From Xanthostigma xanthostigma (lineage: Eukaryota > Arthropoda > Insecta > Raphidioptera > Raphidiidae): a DNA stretch of 64,000 nt. Of the stretch, positions 53,501 to 62,200 are shown piece after piece (position 1 is the stretch's first letter; each line of letters opens with the position of its first letter). Below the pieces are notes generated by a model. The model made no database searches and had not been told where the DNA came from. It saw nothing but the letters and a program-made list of their open reading frames with translations. The translations under genes were made by a program, and so were the position numbers. Location of the stretch: the NCBI GenBank assembly GCA_963575645.1, contig OY754471.1, forward strand, positions 48,796,820-48,860,819, written 5' to 3'.

Positions 53501-54504
53501 ACAACAAATCATTCTTAAAAGACCGAATGAGACATTCTTCACGAGGGTTGATATGGTGTTTGGGAGAGGCGTTCGGCGCTACCACGAGTCCCAGATACCA
53601 ACTGTCGCGCGATTTGCGTTTGTTATCGCCGGCTTCCATGTAGACGACTTTACGGACATTTCGTTTATACCAGGTGTCCGTCGCCGCGTTTCCGGGCTCA
53701 CTCTCCGTGCCCTCTATGTCTTCGTCGTCGCCTTCGCCGTCGCTGCTGTCTTCCCTTAAAAAATAAATAAAAACTTTAGACACAGACATATCTCTTATAA
53801 CCGGTCGTTTCATCGAAATTTATAAAGCTTTTCAACACTGCAGACCGTTTCGAATCGACGGGGTTTGCTTACTTCATTTGTCTACTGCGCCTGCCACGTC
53901 TGCCGCCCACAACGGGGTTACCGAAGTGTTCGGGATGCGTGAGCGGCAGCTGGTCCAAAGTTTCGCTTTCATTGAAATGCCTGCCACTCTTCAAACATAG
54001 CGCAGTGCGCCTCAACGTCGTTATGTCGCCGTCGTCAAACACTGAAAAGTTATAATTTTAAATATTATTTGCGTCGATGTGTCCGCGACTTTTTTTTTAT
54101 AATATCAAAATACGGATTCGAACATACCGACGGTATACTGACTGCAATCTTGTATTTTGGTGATGGTTGCATCGATAAAATCTTTTTTGTCGGTGTGTTT
54201 AGCGAGCACATACTGTCCCACCCTCAGGAGTATGGGATTGCCGGGACCGTCGGGACTGCGAACTTGTTCGTCCGTTAAAATAGCACTACCGAGTCCTGCA
54301 CCTTTATAAGTCACTTTGAGTTTAACGACTCGAACCACTTTACTTATTTTAGCTTCGCAGAATGCACCTTTGTATTTGGCACTAACGTCAGTGCCTACTG
54401 GCAATGACGGGGGATCATCGACTTGCTAAAAGAAAACAGCCAATGTTTATTGTACTAATCGATTACTCGCCATATACGAGTGTTTTTGTGGGGTTACTTA
54501 CCAT
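44378..54504 (-). CDS. ARID4: ARID4A/B-like chromatin regulator (hat-trick orthologue), complete CDS of 11 exons
   Basis: Coding exons in transcription order: 54504-54502, 54425-54128, 54041-53873, 53754-53503, 53402-53210, 51921-51130, 50996-50770, 48416-45462, 45238-45108, 45030-44698, 44526-44378. Every intron is GT-AG, all phases agree, and the sum is 1833 codons plus TAA. Domains in order: Tudor (about residues 9-105), RBB1NT/PWWP-like (165-245), ARID (315-407), chromo barrel (657-712) and a basic C-terminal helix (1788-1831). This is the order of vertebrate ARID4A (RBP1) and ARID4B and of Drosophila hat-trick. Family role: chromatin-reading subunit of Sin3/HDAC co-repressor complexes in the nucleus; that role is inferred here from homology. 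Residues 713-1629 are an acidic, Ser/Lys/Glu-rich and probably disordered linker, all in one exon. Insects usually have a single ARID4, so A versus B is not meaningful. Short first and last coding exons make the ends slightly less certain than the body. Confidence 0.93.
44698..45030 (-). CDS. ARID4: ARID4 exon 10
   Basis: Encodes residues 1674-1784. Basic patches ([17 protein letters not shown]) suggest a nuclear localisation signal, and there is an acidic [10 protein letters not shown] stretch. Acceptor TTGTTAG|ATACTC, donor GGATATAG|GTACGC. Confidence 0.88.
45108..45238 (-). CDS. ARID4: ARID4 exon 9
   Basis: Encodes residues 1630-1673, a polar Ser/Asp/Pro-rich segment ([20 protein letters not shown]). 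Acceptor TTTGCAG|CGATAG, donor GAAG|GTAAAC. Phases fit both neighbours exactly. Confidence 0.85.
45462..48416 (-). CDS. ARID4: ARID4 exon 8: chromo barrel and long disordered region
   Basis: A 2955-base exon, residues 645-1629. The chromo barrel is at about 657-712 ([33 protein letters not shown]); the aromatic cage-type residues Y, W, W and the YDEW motif are visible. The remaining 900-odd residues are low-complexity and acidic, rich in Ser, Lys, Glu and Pro, with no fold I recognise. Its strongly biased codons keep several long antisense frames open; none is a plausible gene. Confidence 0.95.
48417..50769 (-). other. ARID4 intron 7
   Basis: A 2.35-kb intron. Besides the repeat at 49050-49945 it contains two copies of a CTGCCATCTGACGG stretch about 65 bases apart (48627 and 48692), each near GAACAACG. 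The 49977-50640 part has the look of a dispersed repeat, but I see no ends. Confidence 0.5.
49050..49945 (+). repeat. Retroelement-derived repeat in ARID4 intron 7 with hairpin tandem units
   Basis: Begins at TACCTGGGTGACCGAGC and ends near TTTCGAGAAAATATTTAGGG, then TTTAATAATATAGGGA. Both resemble the ends of non-LTR type repeats in insects. Inside, units of about 138 bases (49130-49440) repeat twice and a part. Each unit carries small perfect hairpins (GGGGCTGCGCCCC, CGAGCCTTCGGCTC, GGAAGCTTCGCTTCC). Family unassigned. Confidence 0.6.
50770..50996 (-). CDS. ARID4: ARID4 exon 7: basic linker before the chromo barrel
   Basis: Encodes residues 570-644, a Ser/Lys/Arg-rich linker ending [17 protein letters not shown]. 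Acceptor TGTTAAG|GTTCAA, donor GACAG|GTCAGT. The split Ser codon (AG+C) joins it in phase to the chromo-barrel exon. Confidence 0.88.
51130..51921 (-). CDS. ARID4: ARID4 exon 6: ARID DNA-binding domain
   Basis: Encodes residues 306-569. The ARID spans about 315-407 ([53 protein letters not shown]). A Lys/Glu/Pro-rich charged linker follows. Donor GATAAA|GTAAGT. The acceptor CAACAG|AGTTCC is preferred; one 12 bases upstream (AAAAAG|TCTGTT) would add SVQQ in frame. Confidence 0.93.
52258..53009 (+). repeat. Retroposon-like repeat in ARID4 intron 5
   Basis: Begins CTAGCGGTCCCGCCCGGTTT and ends with CAAACAAACAAACAAACTC followed by TATATTAGTATAG. These are recurrent 5' and 3' end signatures of insect non-LTR/SINE-like repeats. 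A decayed tRNA-Lys lies inverted in the middle (52659-52731). Confidence 0.55.
52659..52731 (-). pseudogene. tRNA-Lys(CTT)-like pseudogene or SINE head
   Basis: The minus strand shows the D-arm (TAGCTCAGTTGGTAGAG), an anticodon loop with CTT (CTCTTAA) and an intact T-arm (GTGGGTTCGAGCCCCAC). Two acceptor pairs and two anticodon-stem pairs are broken. It is therefore probably not a working tRNA, but decayed or recruited as a Pol III promoter. Confidence 0.75.
53210..53402 (-). CDS. ARID4: ARID4 exon 5: end of RBB1NT and linker to ARID
   Basis: Encodes residues 241-305. It opens with [11 protein letters not shown], matching the end of the vertebrate RBB1NT domain, and includes [13 protein letters not shown], equivalent to the VPDNW segment. 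Acceptor TTTATAG|CTAC, donor TCTGAC|GTAAGT, phase 0. Confidence 0.92.
53503..53754 (-). CDS. ARID4: ARID4 exon 4: acidic stretch and RBB1NT domain
   Basis: Encodes residues 157-241. An acidic Ser/Asp/Glu run is followed by the RBB1NT/PWWP-like domain (WYLGLVVAP, then [13 protein letters not shown] across the junction). Of the two GT sites near its end, only TT|GTGAGT joins in phase to the next exon and recreates the family's F-Y pair. Confidence 0.92.
53873..54041 (-). CDS. ARID4: ARID4 exon 3: end of Tudor and conserved linker
   Basis: Encodes residues 101-156, including [18 protein letters not shown] and [19 protein letters not shown], the most conserved ARID4 N-terminal block. Acceptor TTTCAG|TGTTTG, donor ATGAA|GTAAGC. 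It ends in a basic RRGRRSR patch. Confidence 0.95.
54128..54425 (-). CDS. ARID4: ARID4 exon 2: N-terminal Tudor domain
   Basis: Encodes residues 2-100. It contains [18 protein letters not shown] and QYTV, which are close to the vertebrate ARID4 Tudor region. Acceptor TTTTAG|CAAG, donor GTCG|GTATGT, ending in phase 1. An insertion-like stretch ([17 protein letters not shown]) lies between Tudor strands. Confidence 0.93.
54502..54504 (-). CDS. ARID4: ARID4 coding exon 1: start codon only
   Basis: Exon 2 is open from its acceptor but has no in-frame ATG before the conserved VGTDVSAKY motif. The nearest usable start is an ATG that immediately precedes a strong donor (ATG|GTAAGT). Joining it to the exon 2 acceptor (TTTTAG|CAAGTC) gives M-Q-V-D-D ahead of the Tudor domain, about the same leader length as in vertebrate ARID4. 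The rest of this exon is 5' UTR of unknown extent. Confidence 0.75.
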
Positions 54505-54512
54505 TATGTCAT
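54504..54512 (-). promoter_or_regulatory. Two-codon upstream ORF overlapping the ARID4 start (TAATG)
   Basis: Just before the ARID4 start the minus strand reads ATG ACA TAATG. This is a Met-Thr-stop ORF whose TAA shares its last A with the main ATG. The overlap resembles termination-reinitiation arrangements. Function is inferred, and it depends on the first-exon model being right. Confidence 0.5.
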
Positions 54513-56328
54513 TGGAAAGAAGAAATTCAACAAGAAATCATTTGAAATACTGCAAAAAGAATTTAAAAAATTTAAAACCACCCTATTATTAACTACATTA
54601 TCTATATAGTACGTGCATTTGTAAAAACGTGATTATTTTTAATGAAATCCGTTTCATCACTGAGAAAATAATCCTATATAACAAAACTAGATTACATTAA
54701 GAGCACCGATAAAACGTGAAGAGATATTTTCTTAAAAATTCTCACACACACTGAAAAATATATTTGTTTTAAATATAGGAAAACTTGCTATTTCTGTTTA
54801 ATTATTTTTTGGTTAAACATTGATTTCTTACGTGATATTTCAACCAATCGCTCGTTTTTCATTCAGAGAGTGATACGCGACATTCTACGTTTGCAACGAA
54901 CCTACTTATGGACAAGACAACCGAATTGGACACCACAACAGCAATATATGGGGGGGCCTACGTGACTATAAATGCCATGTGATTTATTTACTTGTTGTTA
55001 TTAGCTCCGAAACGAAAAAAACAAAAATTTAACCACTTCCCGCTATAATCTACTAAATAGCACAAGACTACAACAAAATATGTCCCGAAATTGTCATATA
55101 TCTGTTGGCGTTTTATGGACACTGATGAAATACATATAGGTATGTATAAAAGATGCGAAACATACTTTTATCTCTTATGAACTAGACTGAAATTTCACCA
55201 ATCAACACTAATAACAGAACATAAACTATTCGTTACACAACACATTGAAAAATAGAAAAAAATGTCACATTTTTCTTATTTTAGAGTGAAAATATACTTT
55301 GAAGGCTCGAACAAGCCGTCAAGTTGAAAGGATTTGCTCGGTGACTACTGCGCCTGCGCGAAAATTATTTGACCTCGATATTTCCATGATATTTCAAAGG
55401 CAATATCCACGGACCAATCAACGTGCTTCGTACAAGTGGATATATGTCTTACTTTATCTATGGGCATTGCCGTATACCGAACAGAAATACAATCGAAAAG
55501 AATTTAGTGCCTCTCCAGTGTACACTAAAATTAAAGTAAGAATTTATAAAAGATTTAATGAACGTATATTCTGTCATATCGACGATATATTTAATTTTAA
55601 ATACAGAAGACGAGGCTGTGAAGCAATCAAAAACACTTGCAGTGGTGATAAAATACGCTATTTATTACATAACAATCAGTGCAGCCAGTGTCGACACTTC
55701 ACATCTGTTTTGAAGGAGCACTTTCTGCACGATGCGTAAAAATCAGCTGTTTATACATTTAAATAAAGGCGCGGGAATCGACAACAATTTAAAAAAATAT
55801 TTTAACGTATAATAAATTAGATATCAAAATCGACTGGTAGTTTTAATGATGCGTGATAATTGCACACACAATAATAATACGTAAACGCATTTTATAATAG
55901 AACAAATTTTAATAAACAAATTATTAAATGCATATCAAAAATACTGTATAACTTAAAATTTGTGTAAATATAATTTGTAAAAAGGTAAAAATAATATATC
56001 AAAGTGACCCCTAAAATGTTTTTGTTAAAGGTTTCTTCGTATTCTTTTCGACATGAAAAAATTTCAATTTCTCTAGATTTCATATTAGCATGATTGGTTA
56101 CCAGTTGCTGTACTTAATATTTTTCCGCTTCATGTTTCTCATGACTTGTGAAAGTATTTAACTTGGGATATAAACCGAAAGATTGCAAAATAAGATTGAT
56201 TCAAACCGATAAATTTGTTAAAAAAAAGCTTCATTGACCGCTGTCCGCCTTTTTTAACAACTATTGTTTCAAACAATCAGTACAGTGCAGAAACTGGCAA
56301 ATCCATTCGATGTTAAAAATGAAAACGA
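54513..56328. other. ARID4-TSSK interval (5' UTR/promoter region)
   Basis: Holds the ARID4 5' UTR and presumably its promoter. A plus-strand frame of 146 codons (55299-55739) is open but resembles nothing and looks like chance. No defined transposon ends were seen. Confidence 0.5.
55347..55361. promoter_or_regulatory. NRF1/Ewg-like site upstream of ARID4
   Basis: ACTGCGCCTGCGCGA differs by one base from the palindromic NRF1 core (GCGCATGCGC). It lies about 850 bases upstream of the ARID4 start codon, in the ARID4-TSSK interval. A promoter role is inferred; the transcription start is unknown. Confidence 0.35.
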
Positions 56329-56334
56329 TTTATT
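56329..56334 (-). terminator. TSSK poly(A) signal AATAAA
   Basis: AATAAA on the minus strand, about 90 bases after the kinase stop codon, in an AT-rich tract. Confidence 0.55.
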
Positions 56335-56425
56335 TCTTTAAATTTCATGTCAAAATATAAAACCTGCTCTCTTGTTTGCGCCGTCGAACCGTTCGCGTCG
56401 ACTGTTTCACTGAATGATAATATTA

Positions 56426-57517
56426 TTACATATTTTCAAGGCCGATAGGAGGGAGGGCGGTTTGGCTTTGTTTGGCGTCGGGCTTCACGTGGTCCCCGGT
56501 AATTCCTGCTTGCGTCATGTTCATAGTTTCCGTCGCGACGCCGCCGTCGTGCATGGTGCCGGCGATCCGCGGACTGCCGACGCTCGGCGGCGGGCTCGCG
56601 TGCAACGGAGGCGCCGAATGCACCAGCCGTCCGAGCAGCGACGAAGTCTTGTCCTTTCGCGCCCTGACCCAGTCGTGCGTTATGACCCTTTCGAGCGTCA
56701 GACGCAACGTGATGTCCGGCTCGAGGATGTGTCTGACCAGGGATTTGGCGCCGGACGACACCGTGTCTCGGACGCGTGATCTGAACACCCAGTTGCGCGT
56801 CATCTGGTCCTTCAACAATTTCCGCAAGTTCGAATCGTCGAACGGCATCGACGCGTTCAGCATAATGAACAGGATGATGCCCAGTGACCAAACGTCGGCT
56901 AATTTCGGATTGTACGGAGTTCCGCTGACGATTTCCGGCGCCGCGTATGCCGCCGAACCGCAATACGTTTGACTGAGCACGCGTCGCCCTTCGGTGTCGA
57001 CGCAAAATCTCGCAAAGCCGAAATCGGCCAGCTTGACGTTGAATCGTCGCGAAAGTAAAATGTTTTCGCATTTCAAGTCGCGATGGGCGATGTTTTTGCC
57101 GTGCAAGTACTGGAGGCCGCTGGCCATCTGACGGAACCACAGTTTGGCCTGCTGTTCCGGCACGACGCCGTTCTTCTTGATGAAGTCGAGCAGGTCGCCG
57201 TTGTCGGCGTATCGCATGAAGATGAACACTCGCGGTCCGCGCTGCAGAATGCTGTGCACTTGAATGATGTGCGGATTTTCAATTTTTGTCAAAATCTCCA
57301 ACTCTCGCGGAAAGAACTTTTCGAGAAAGTCGCGCGGCGCTTTTTCCTTGTCGAATATTTTGCAGGCCAGGCGCATCTTTTTTGGTCCGTTGCCGTCGAC
57401 ATAGTCGGCCAGGTGAACTGTCGCGTACGAGCCTTGTCCAATTTTCTTACCGATTAAATATCCCCGCTGCTCTAAGGCGTTGACCTCGGAGTTGCGGGGA
57501 CTTAGGCGTCCTGCCAT
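56426..57517 (-). CDS. TSSK: Testis-specific serine/threonine kinase (TSSK-like), single exon
   Basis: A 363-residue protein kinase in one uninterrupted frame with a true ATG. Visible motifs: glycine loop GQGSYATV (27-34), ATP-binding Lys53 in LACKIFDK, catalytic loop HRDLKCEN (145-152, Asp147), DFG at 165-167, activation loop QTYCGSAAYAAPE with APE at 193-195, and DVWSLGIILFIML (208-220). The CGSAAYAAPE loop and the intronless form are typical of the TSSK family (CAMK group), which acts in spermatid differentiation in animals. Testis function is inferred. Residues about 290-363 form a Pro/Ser-rich tail outside the kinase fold. The sequence is GC-rich at third positions compared with its surroundings. 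The exact TSSK subtype cannot be decided by eye; TSSK1/2-like is likeliest. Confidence 0.92.
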   Translation of the reverse strand: MAGRLSPRNSEVNALEQRGYLIGKKIGQGSYATVHLADYVDGNGPKKMRLACKIFDKEKAPRDFLEKFFPRELEILTKIENPHIIQVHSILQRGPRVFIFMRYADNGDLLDFIKKNGVVPEQQAKLWFRQMASGLQYLHGKNIAHRDLKCENILLSRRFNVKLADFGFARFCVDTEGRRVLSQTYCGSAAYAAPEIVSGTPYNPKLADVWSLGIILFIMLNASMPFDDSNLRKLLKDQMTRNWVFRSRVRDTVSSGAKSLVRHILEPDITLRLTLERVITHDWVRARKDKTSSLLGRLVHSAPPLHASPPPSVGSPRIAGTMHDGGVATETMNMTQAGITGDHVKPDAKQSQTALPPIGLENM

Positions 57518-58990
57518 TAATTTATCCCAAAGCCGGCGTCGGATAGTTTCCGATGACGACTTTTTATTTTAAATTTATAAAGATTATCACATGCATTCAT
57601 TTGGGATAGGTGCCTTTGTTTGTCAGAAAATAAAACATTCGTTTAATTTTACCAATTTAAGCCACGCTAAGCCATTAATCGTACAACAATAAAGTTTTTG
57701 AATTTGTTCTTAAAAACTTACATATATGAAAATTTTGGCGAAAACCTACATTTATTTCAAAACACTTAAAATTTGCCCACAAAAACTCAAAATAAGGATC
57801 ACAAACAAAATATATTCATTCTTTTGTTTGCCTTAGAAACCGTTCAATTTTGATTTTTCGATTGATTTTCCTACGTTTTTCATAAAATAAATACCTACCC
57901 ATGAAAATGTCTACAGAATACGACGATTAATACAATGAATCCAATAAAAATTGACTGGAGAGTAAATTTTGTCATTGGAGAAATGTCATCAAATCACAAA
58001 AGGATGCGATGTTCCCAAGATATTCCGTTTTTTTTTTATCGCGAGGGCCAAGCAAAATCTAAACGTGGCCCACTTCCATGTCCCGTCTCATTACAGACAA
58101 ATTGTTGTTGTGCAATGCATTTTATTATTATGCATTTTTAACAAAGAAAGAAAACATTCAATGTTAAGATTCATTTCAATTGTTGATCTTTACAAATGTA
58201 CTTATTTTCCAATAAATAAAATATATTTATATGTGAAAATATATCACGCAGAACAATGTTGTCTAAAAATATATCAAATTAAATAAACATTGAATAAGTT
58301 TTATAAACAAAATGTTGACATTTATGTCAAACTTGTTAAAAAAGAATCACGCGCTTTAATTCATAATATAGCGTAGTCCCCATCTGGCTAAAATTTTGTG
58401 AACTATATTTATATTGTGAGGTTTCTAAACTTTGCACGTATCAAATGCTTTATTACTGCGCCAAAAAGTAAAGCTATGCATAACAAAAATCAATGAGTAT
58501 AAAAATACGCAGAATGCATTTGATGCAGTTCTGACGTTTCTAAACTAAGGTGTATTAGTTCTAAACAGAGATATTTATATCTCTGGTTCTAAAGCAGAAC
58601 TGCTCAGATTATTAAAATTGCGTGTTTGATAAAATTCACGGATTTTTAGAACTTGGTTCTAGAAGGTCCAGAGCTGATTACAAGTAAATGTGTATTTCAA
58701 CTTTCAAAAATCTAAATTTGTCGGCATACTTGGGGCCGATTCCAATAATAAATGAATTTGTTGGTTTAACAATATCTGATTTGGTTTCATTAGTTCAGTC
58801 AGGATTATCGACTTCTAAAATCATTCTAGGACTTGACTAACAAATAAATCTAATAGTGGAAGGAACAATTGAGAAAAGTGGAACACAACAATGGAACTGT
58901 TTATGGTGATTCTATCCAAACAATTTCAATACAATAAGGTCTGGAATTTTATTACTTGGATATAAAATCGAATATTTGATAATATTTTAA
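57518..58990. other. TSSK-AQR interval
   Basis: AT-rich, with no convincing ORF or repeat with defined ends. It must hold the TSSK promoter and the AQR 3' processing region. Confidence 0.5.
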
Positions 58991-58996
58991 TTTATT
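58991..58996 (-). terminator. AQR poly(A) signal AATAAA
   Basis: AATAAA on the minus strand about 32 bases after the AQR stop, indicating a very short 3' UTR. Confidence 0.55.
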
Positions 58997-59027
58997 TGAA
59001 CATTATCTTAACATTTTGTTTATAATA

Positions 59028-59288
59028 TTAACTTTTTTGTTTTTTAAGAGGCTCGTTTTCTTCATTTATACTGGTATCTTTTTTTCTTTTATCGATTACA
59101 TTTTTTTCTTCGGTAATTATTTCTTCCTCTTCCATCGGTTTCGGTGTCTGTATTTTATCGGATGGTTTTTCAATTTCATCGTCGCTGTCGCTACCGTCTC
59201 GATCGGCACCCGGGTGTTCGGAGACATAGTGTTGGGGTTCGGTGTTCACTTCGATAGTTCCTGGTTTTTGCCACTGCTTTTGTTTATC
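59028..59288 (-). CDS. AQR: AQR terminal exon
   Basis: Encodes 86 residues and TAA. The tail is poorly conserved and charged ([32 protein letters not shown]), as in other AQR C-termini. Acceptor TTTTTAG|GATAAA. Confidence 0.9.
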   Translation of the reverse strand, partial: DKQKQWQKPGTIEVNTEPQHYVSEHPGADRDGSDSDDEIEKPSDKIQTPKPMEEEEIITEEKNVIDKRKKDTSINEENEPLKKQKS

Positions 59289-62200
59289 CTAAAAAACAGG
59301 AGACGAATTGACACTATTACTAGGCAAAAATATATCTGTCATTTGAACTTTATTTTGAACAAAAATTAAATATATTACCGCTGGATTTTGTAATAAAGTT
59401 CCAAATTCACTTACATAAAATGTTGCTTTAAGAATTTTAACCCTGTCTATGTAGAAATTATATACATAATTCGCCATTTGCGCCATATCTTGGATTATCA
59501 TGGGCTGAACATTTGGCACTGACAAGTGATGTCGCTCGGTCGGATAAGTTTCACTCGGTAACAGATGCAGCTGTAGCGGACGCGCCATTAACTAAGACAA
59601 AAATTTAAAATTTGTTTTTGGATCCTTTCAAATTAAAGAGTCGACAAAATAATATCAATTTACCTGATTAAAAGCGGGTTGCAACTCGAAACAATTTTGA
59701 AACAAATTCGCTCTAGCAAAAACGTACAGTCCGAGCCGAGCTCTCGACATCGCCACCACTAAACGTCTCACGTCTCTCAAATGACCGACTGCTTTCGTTC
59801 GAACAAGTGACAGTAGAATATAGTCGTTCTGTTGACCTTGGTATTTATCGACTGTCGTTACCTACAAAAAATAATTGGACATTCGAAAGTGTCAAAGCAA
59901 CAGCCCAGAAACATAACTCAGACTTCTCCTAAATATCCTCGGTATGTTGGAACATCAAAACAATTGTATACCTTATGCGGTCTTCCAATCAACGGATTTT
60001 CTGCACAACGAATATTAATAGCGTCTCTGATTAAATGTTTCTGTCCGTTATATGTGGTCAAAATGGATATTTTGTGTGCCGGATAACCTATCAGGCGCAT
60101 ATACATGAATACGGCAACACAATATTCCGCTTCGGCTAAATTCTGTAACAATGAAAAAATAATAACATCAATACTACGAACGAAATCAAATGTATACGCA
60201 AAAGAGCGTGTTTTGTTAATTTTTAAATTATTCACATGGAAAATAATGAAAACAGGCGTTGGTTGGTAATTATTTTGCTACAGGACAACTTTGACTGGTC
60301 CAAGTTCCTAATATTTTTTTCACAAATAGCTTCTCATACTTTTTTTCGGCCCGTCAGTTCTACCAATTATATGACCTTGTAGCCAACACGAAGCGAGTAA
60401 AAACACTTCCTGTTTTCTTTACTCGACATCTCAACTACAAATTATACCTGATAAAAGTACGGGCTCGGTTCAGATTCACCGACTCCGTTGAAATCTTGGA
60501 CATCTATCAATTGAAAATCGTAAAAAAATCCAGCGTTGGCTTTCAAATATTCTTGTGACGTCAGAATGTGAGCTAGATTACCGAGCTTTTTGTAACGCCA
60601 ATTGTATAGATTACAGATGCTGAAACAAAGGAATGAAGTTTTAGAATTGTCAATTGTTTTAACGGCGCGGAGGGGCGGGGATTTGTAACGGCTGAATAGA
60701 GTAAGACGCAGCAGGTGAAAGGCTAGAAACGCCGATATAACGAAAATTCGTAGAGCGTCGCTTTGTCTGCACAAAAAAACAGACGACAAAAGCAAAAAAA
60801 TCCCTTCAAAGTCAGTTACTCGCGTCTTTAAAGTAGCCTGTCGATTTTTCGTGGAGACAAAGTTGTGTCTTTACCTCGGTCGCGCACGCCCCTGTCCGTC
60901 CAAATCAACAGTCGGCACTCCGAGTCGAACTAGCCTCGTGAACAACGACTGTTCCATGTTTGAGTATTTCTGGAACGCCATGTTTTTGATCACGGGCGGC
61001 AGTTGATGATGATCCCCGATCATAATCCAACGTTTCAGACGATTGTATCCATCCTGCGGGTTTTGAAGTAGCAACGGAATGAACGTTTCGATTTCGAGAA
61101 TTTGAGCCGATTCCTCCATTAAAATATTATCGTATTTGAAGCCTGCAACAGACAGTTTAGTCATATTTCATTTGTTAACTTCGTCCGACAGTTGTAAAGT
61201 CCAAAGACGGTGAAATCTTGTTAAAACAATACGCCAGGCTTGAAACACGATCTTTTTAATATAAGTTTGTTTCACATAATAAAAAGTTTAACGATGACGT
61301 CACATCTGTCTACTAGATTTTTCCGGCGCGGTAATAGAAGCGGTTATTTTGACGACAAAAGACAGAACGTATAGATTTTACTGTTTGTTTATTTACCCAT
61401 ATCGACCAATTCCTTTCTTTTGAGGGCAGCGTGGGTACACGTCATCGCGATAATTTTAGCTTCCTTGACTAGTAAATATTTCGAGCGATCGAGACCCGAT
61501 CTCAACAATTCGAAAGCTCGAAATTCCTCCAATTCGTTGAATATGTGTTCGATATATCTAAAACAGCTTTCGGCAATTCCGAGATCTTCGTCGAACGATT
61601 TTCCTTTGAAAAGCGGTTTCGGAGCATCTTCGAAAAAGTTATGGAAAGGAAATTCTTCGCCGACGGTTTGCACTGCGACCGGTTTTCCGCTCGTGGGCTT
61701 GACGCAGCTCTGGAAACGTTCCCATCGCGCTAGCACTTGGTACAAAAAGAAATGTCCCGCGGTCTCGCAGGTATAAGCCACGTCTCCGGGGACTCCCAAA
61801 GCATTTTGAAGCCGGCCCACCTGTTCGAGCAAATCTAAACGCTTTGCTAACACGTAATTGACTCTGCCGTATCTGTACAAAAAATCATAACAACACATTG
61901 TTCGAATTATTCTTTTCACAAAACATTTTTTTTTAATGGAAACCATAGTTCACTTTGATCTAAACGATAATATATCTTTGAGATTCAAAACATGCAGACA
62001 CGCTGGCAATGACGGTAAACTGACCTGCTAAAGTCTTTTTCAGTTTCGAGTGCCTCTTCGCCGTGACCTAAACGCAACAAATGCCTTTCGTCGATATCGA
62101 GAGCGACGATCTTGTCGAACAGTTGATTGAGCGCCTGATTGGAATGAGTCACGATCAACGTCCTCTGTTGGGGCCAGTTGTGATATATATTCGAAATGAT

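Noticed and set aside
55299..55739. 146-codon plus-strand frame upstream of ARID4
   Set aside because: No recognisable domain, average composition of random AT-rich DNA, and no splice or promoter support; left as chance.
56414..57483. Plus-strand frames opposite the kinase
   Set aside because: Antisense shadows of a GC-biased kinase frame without domain signal.
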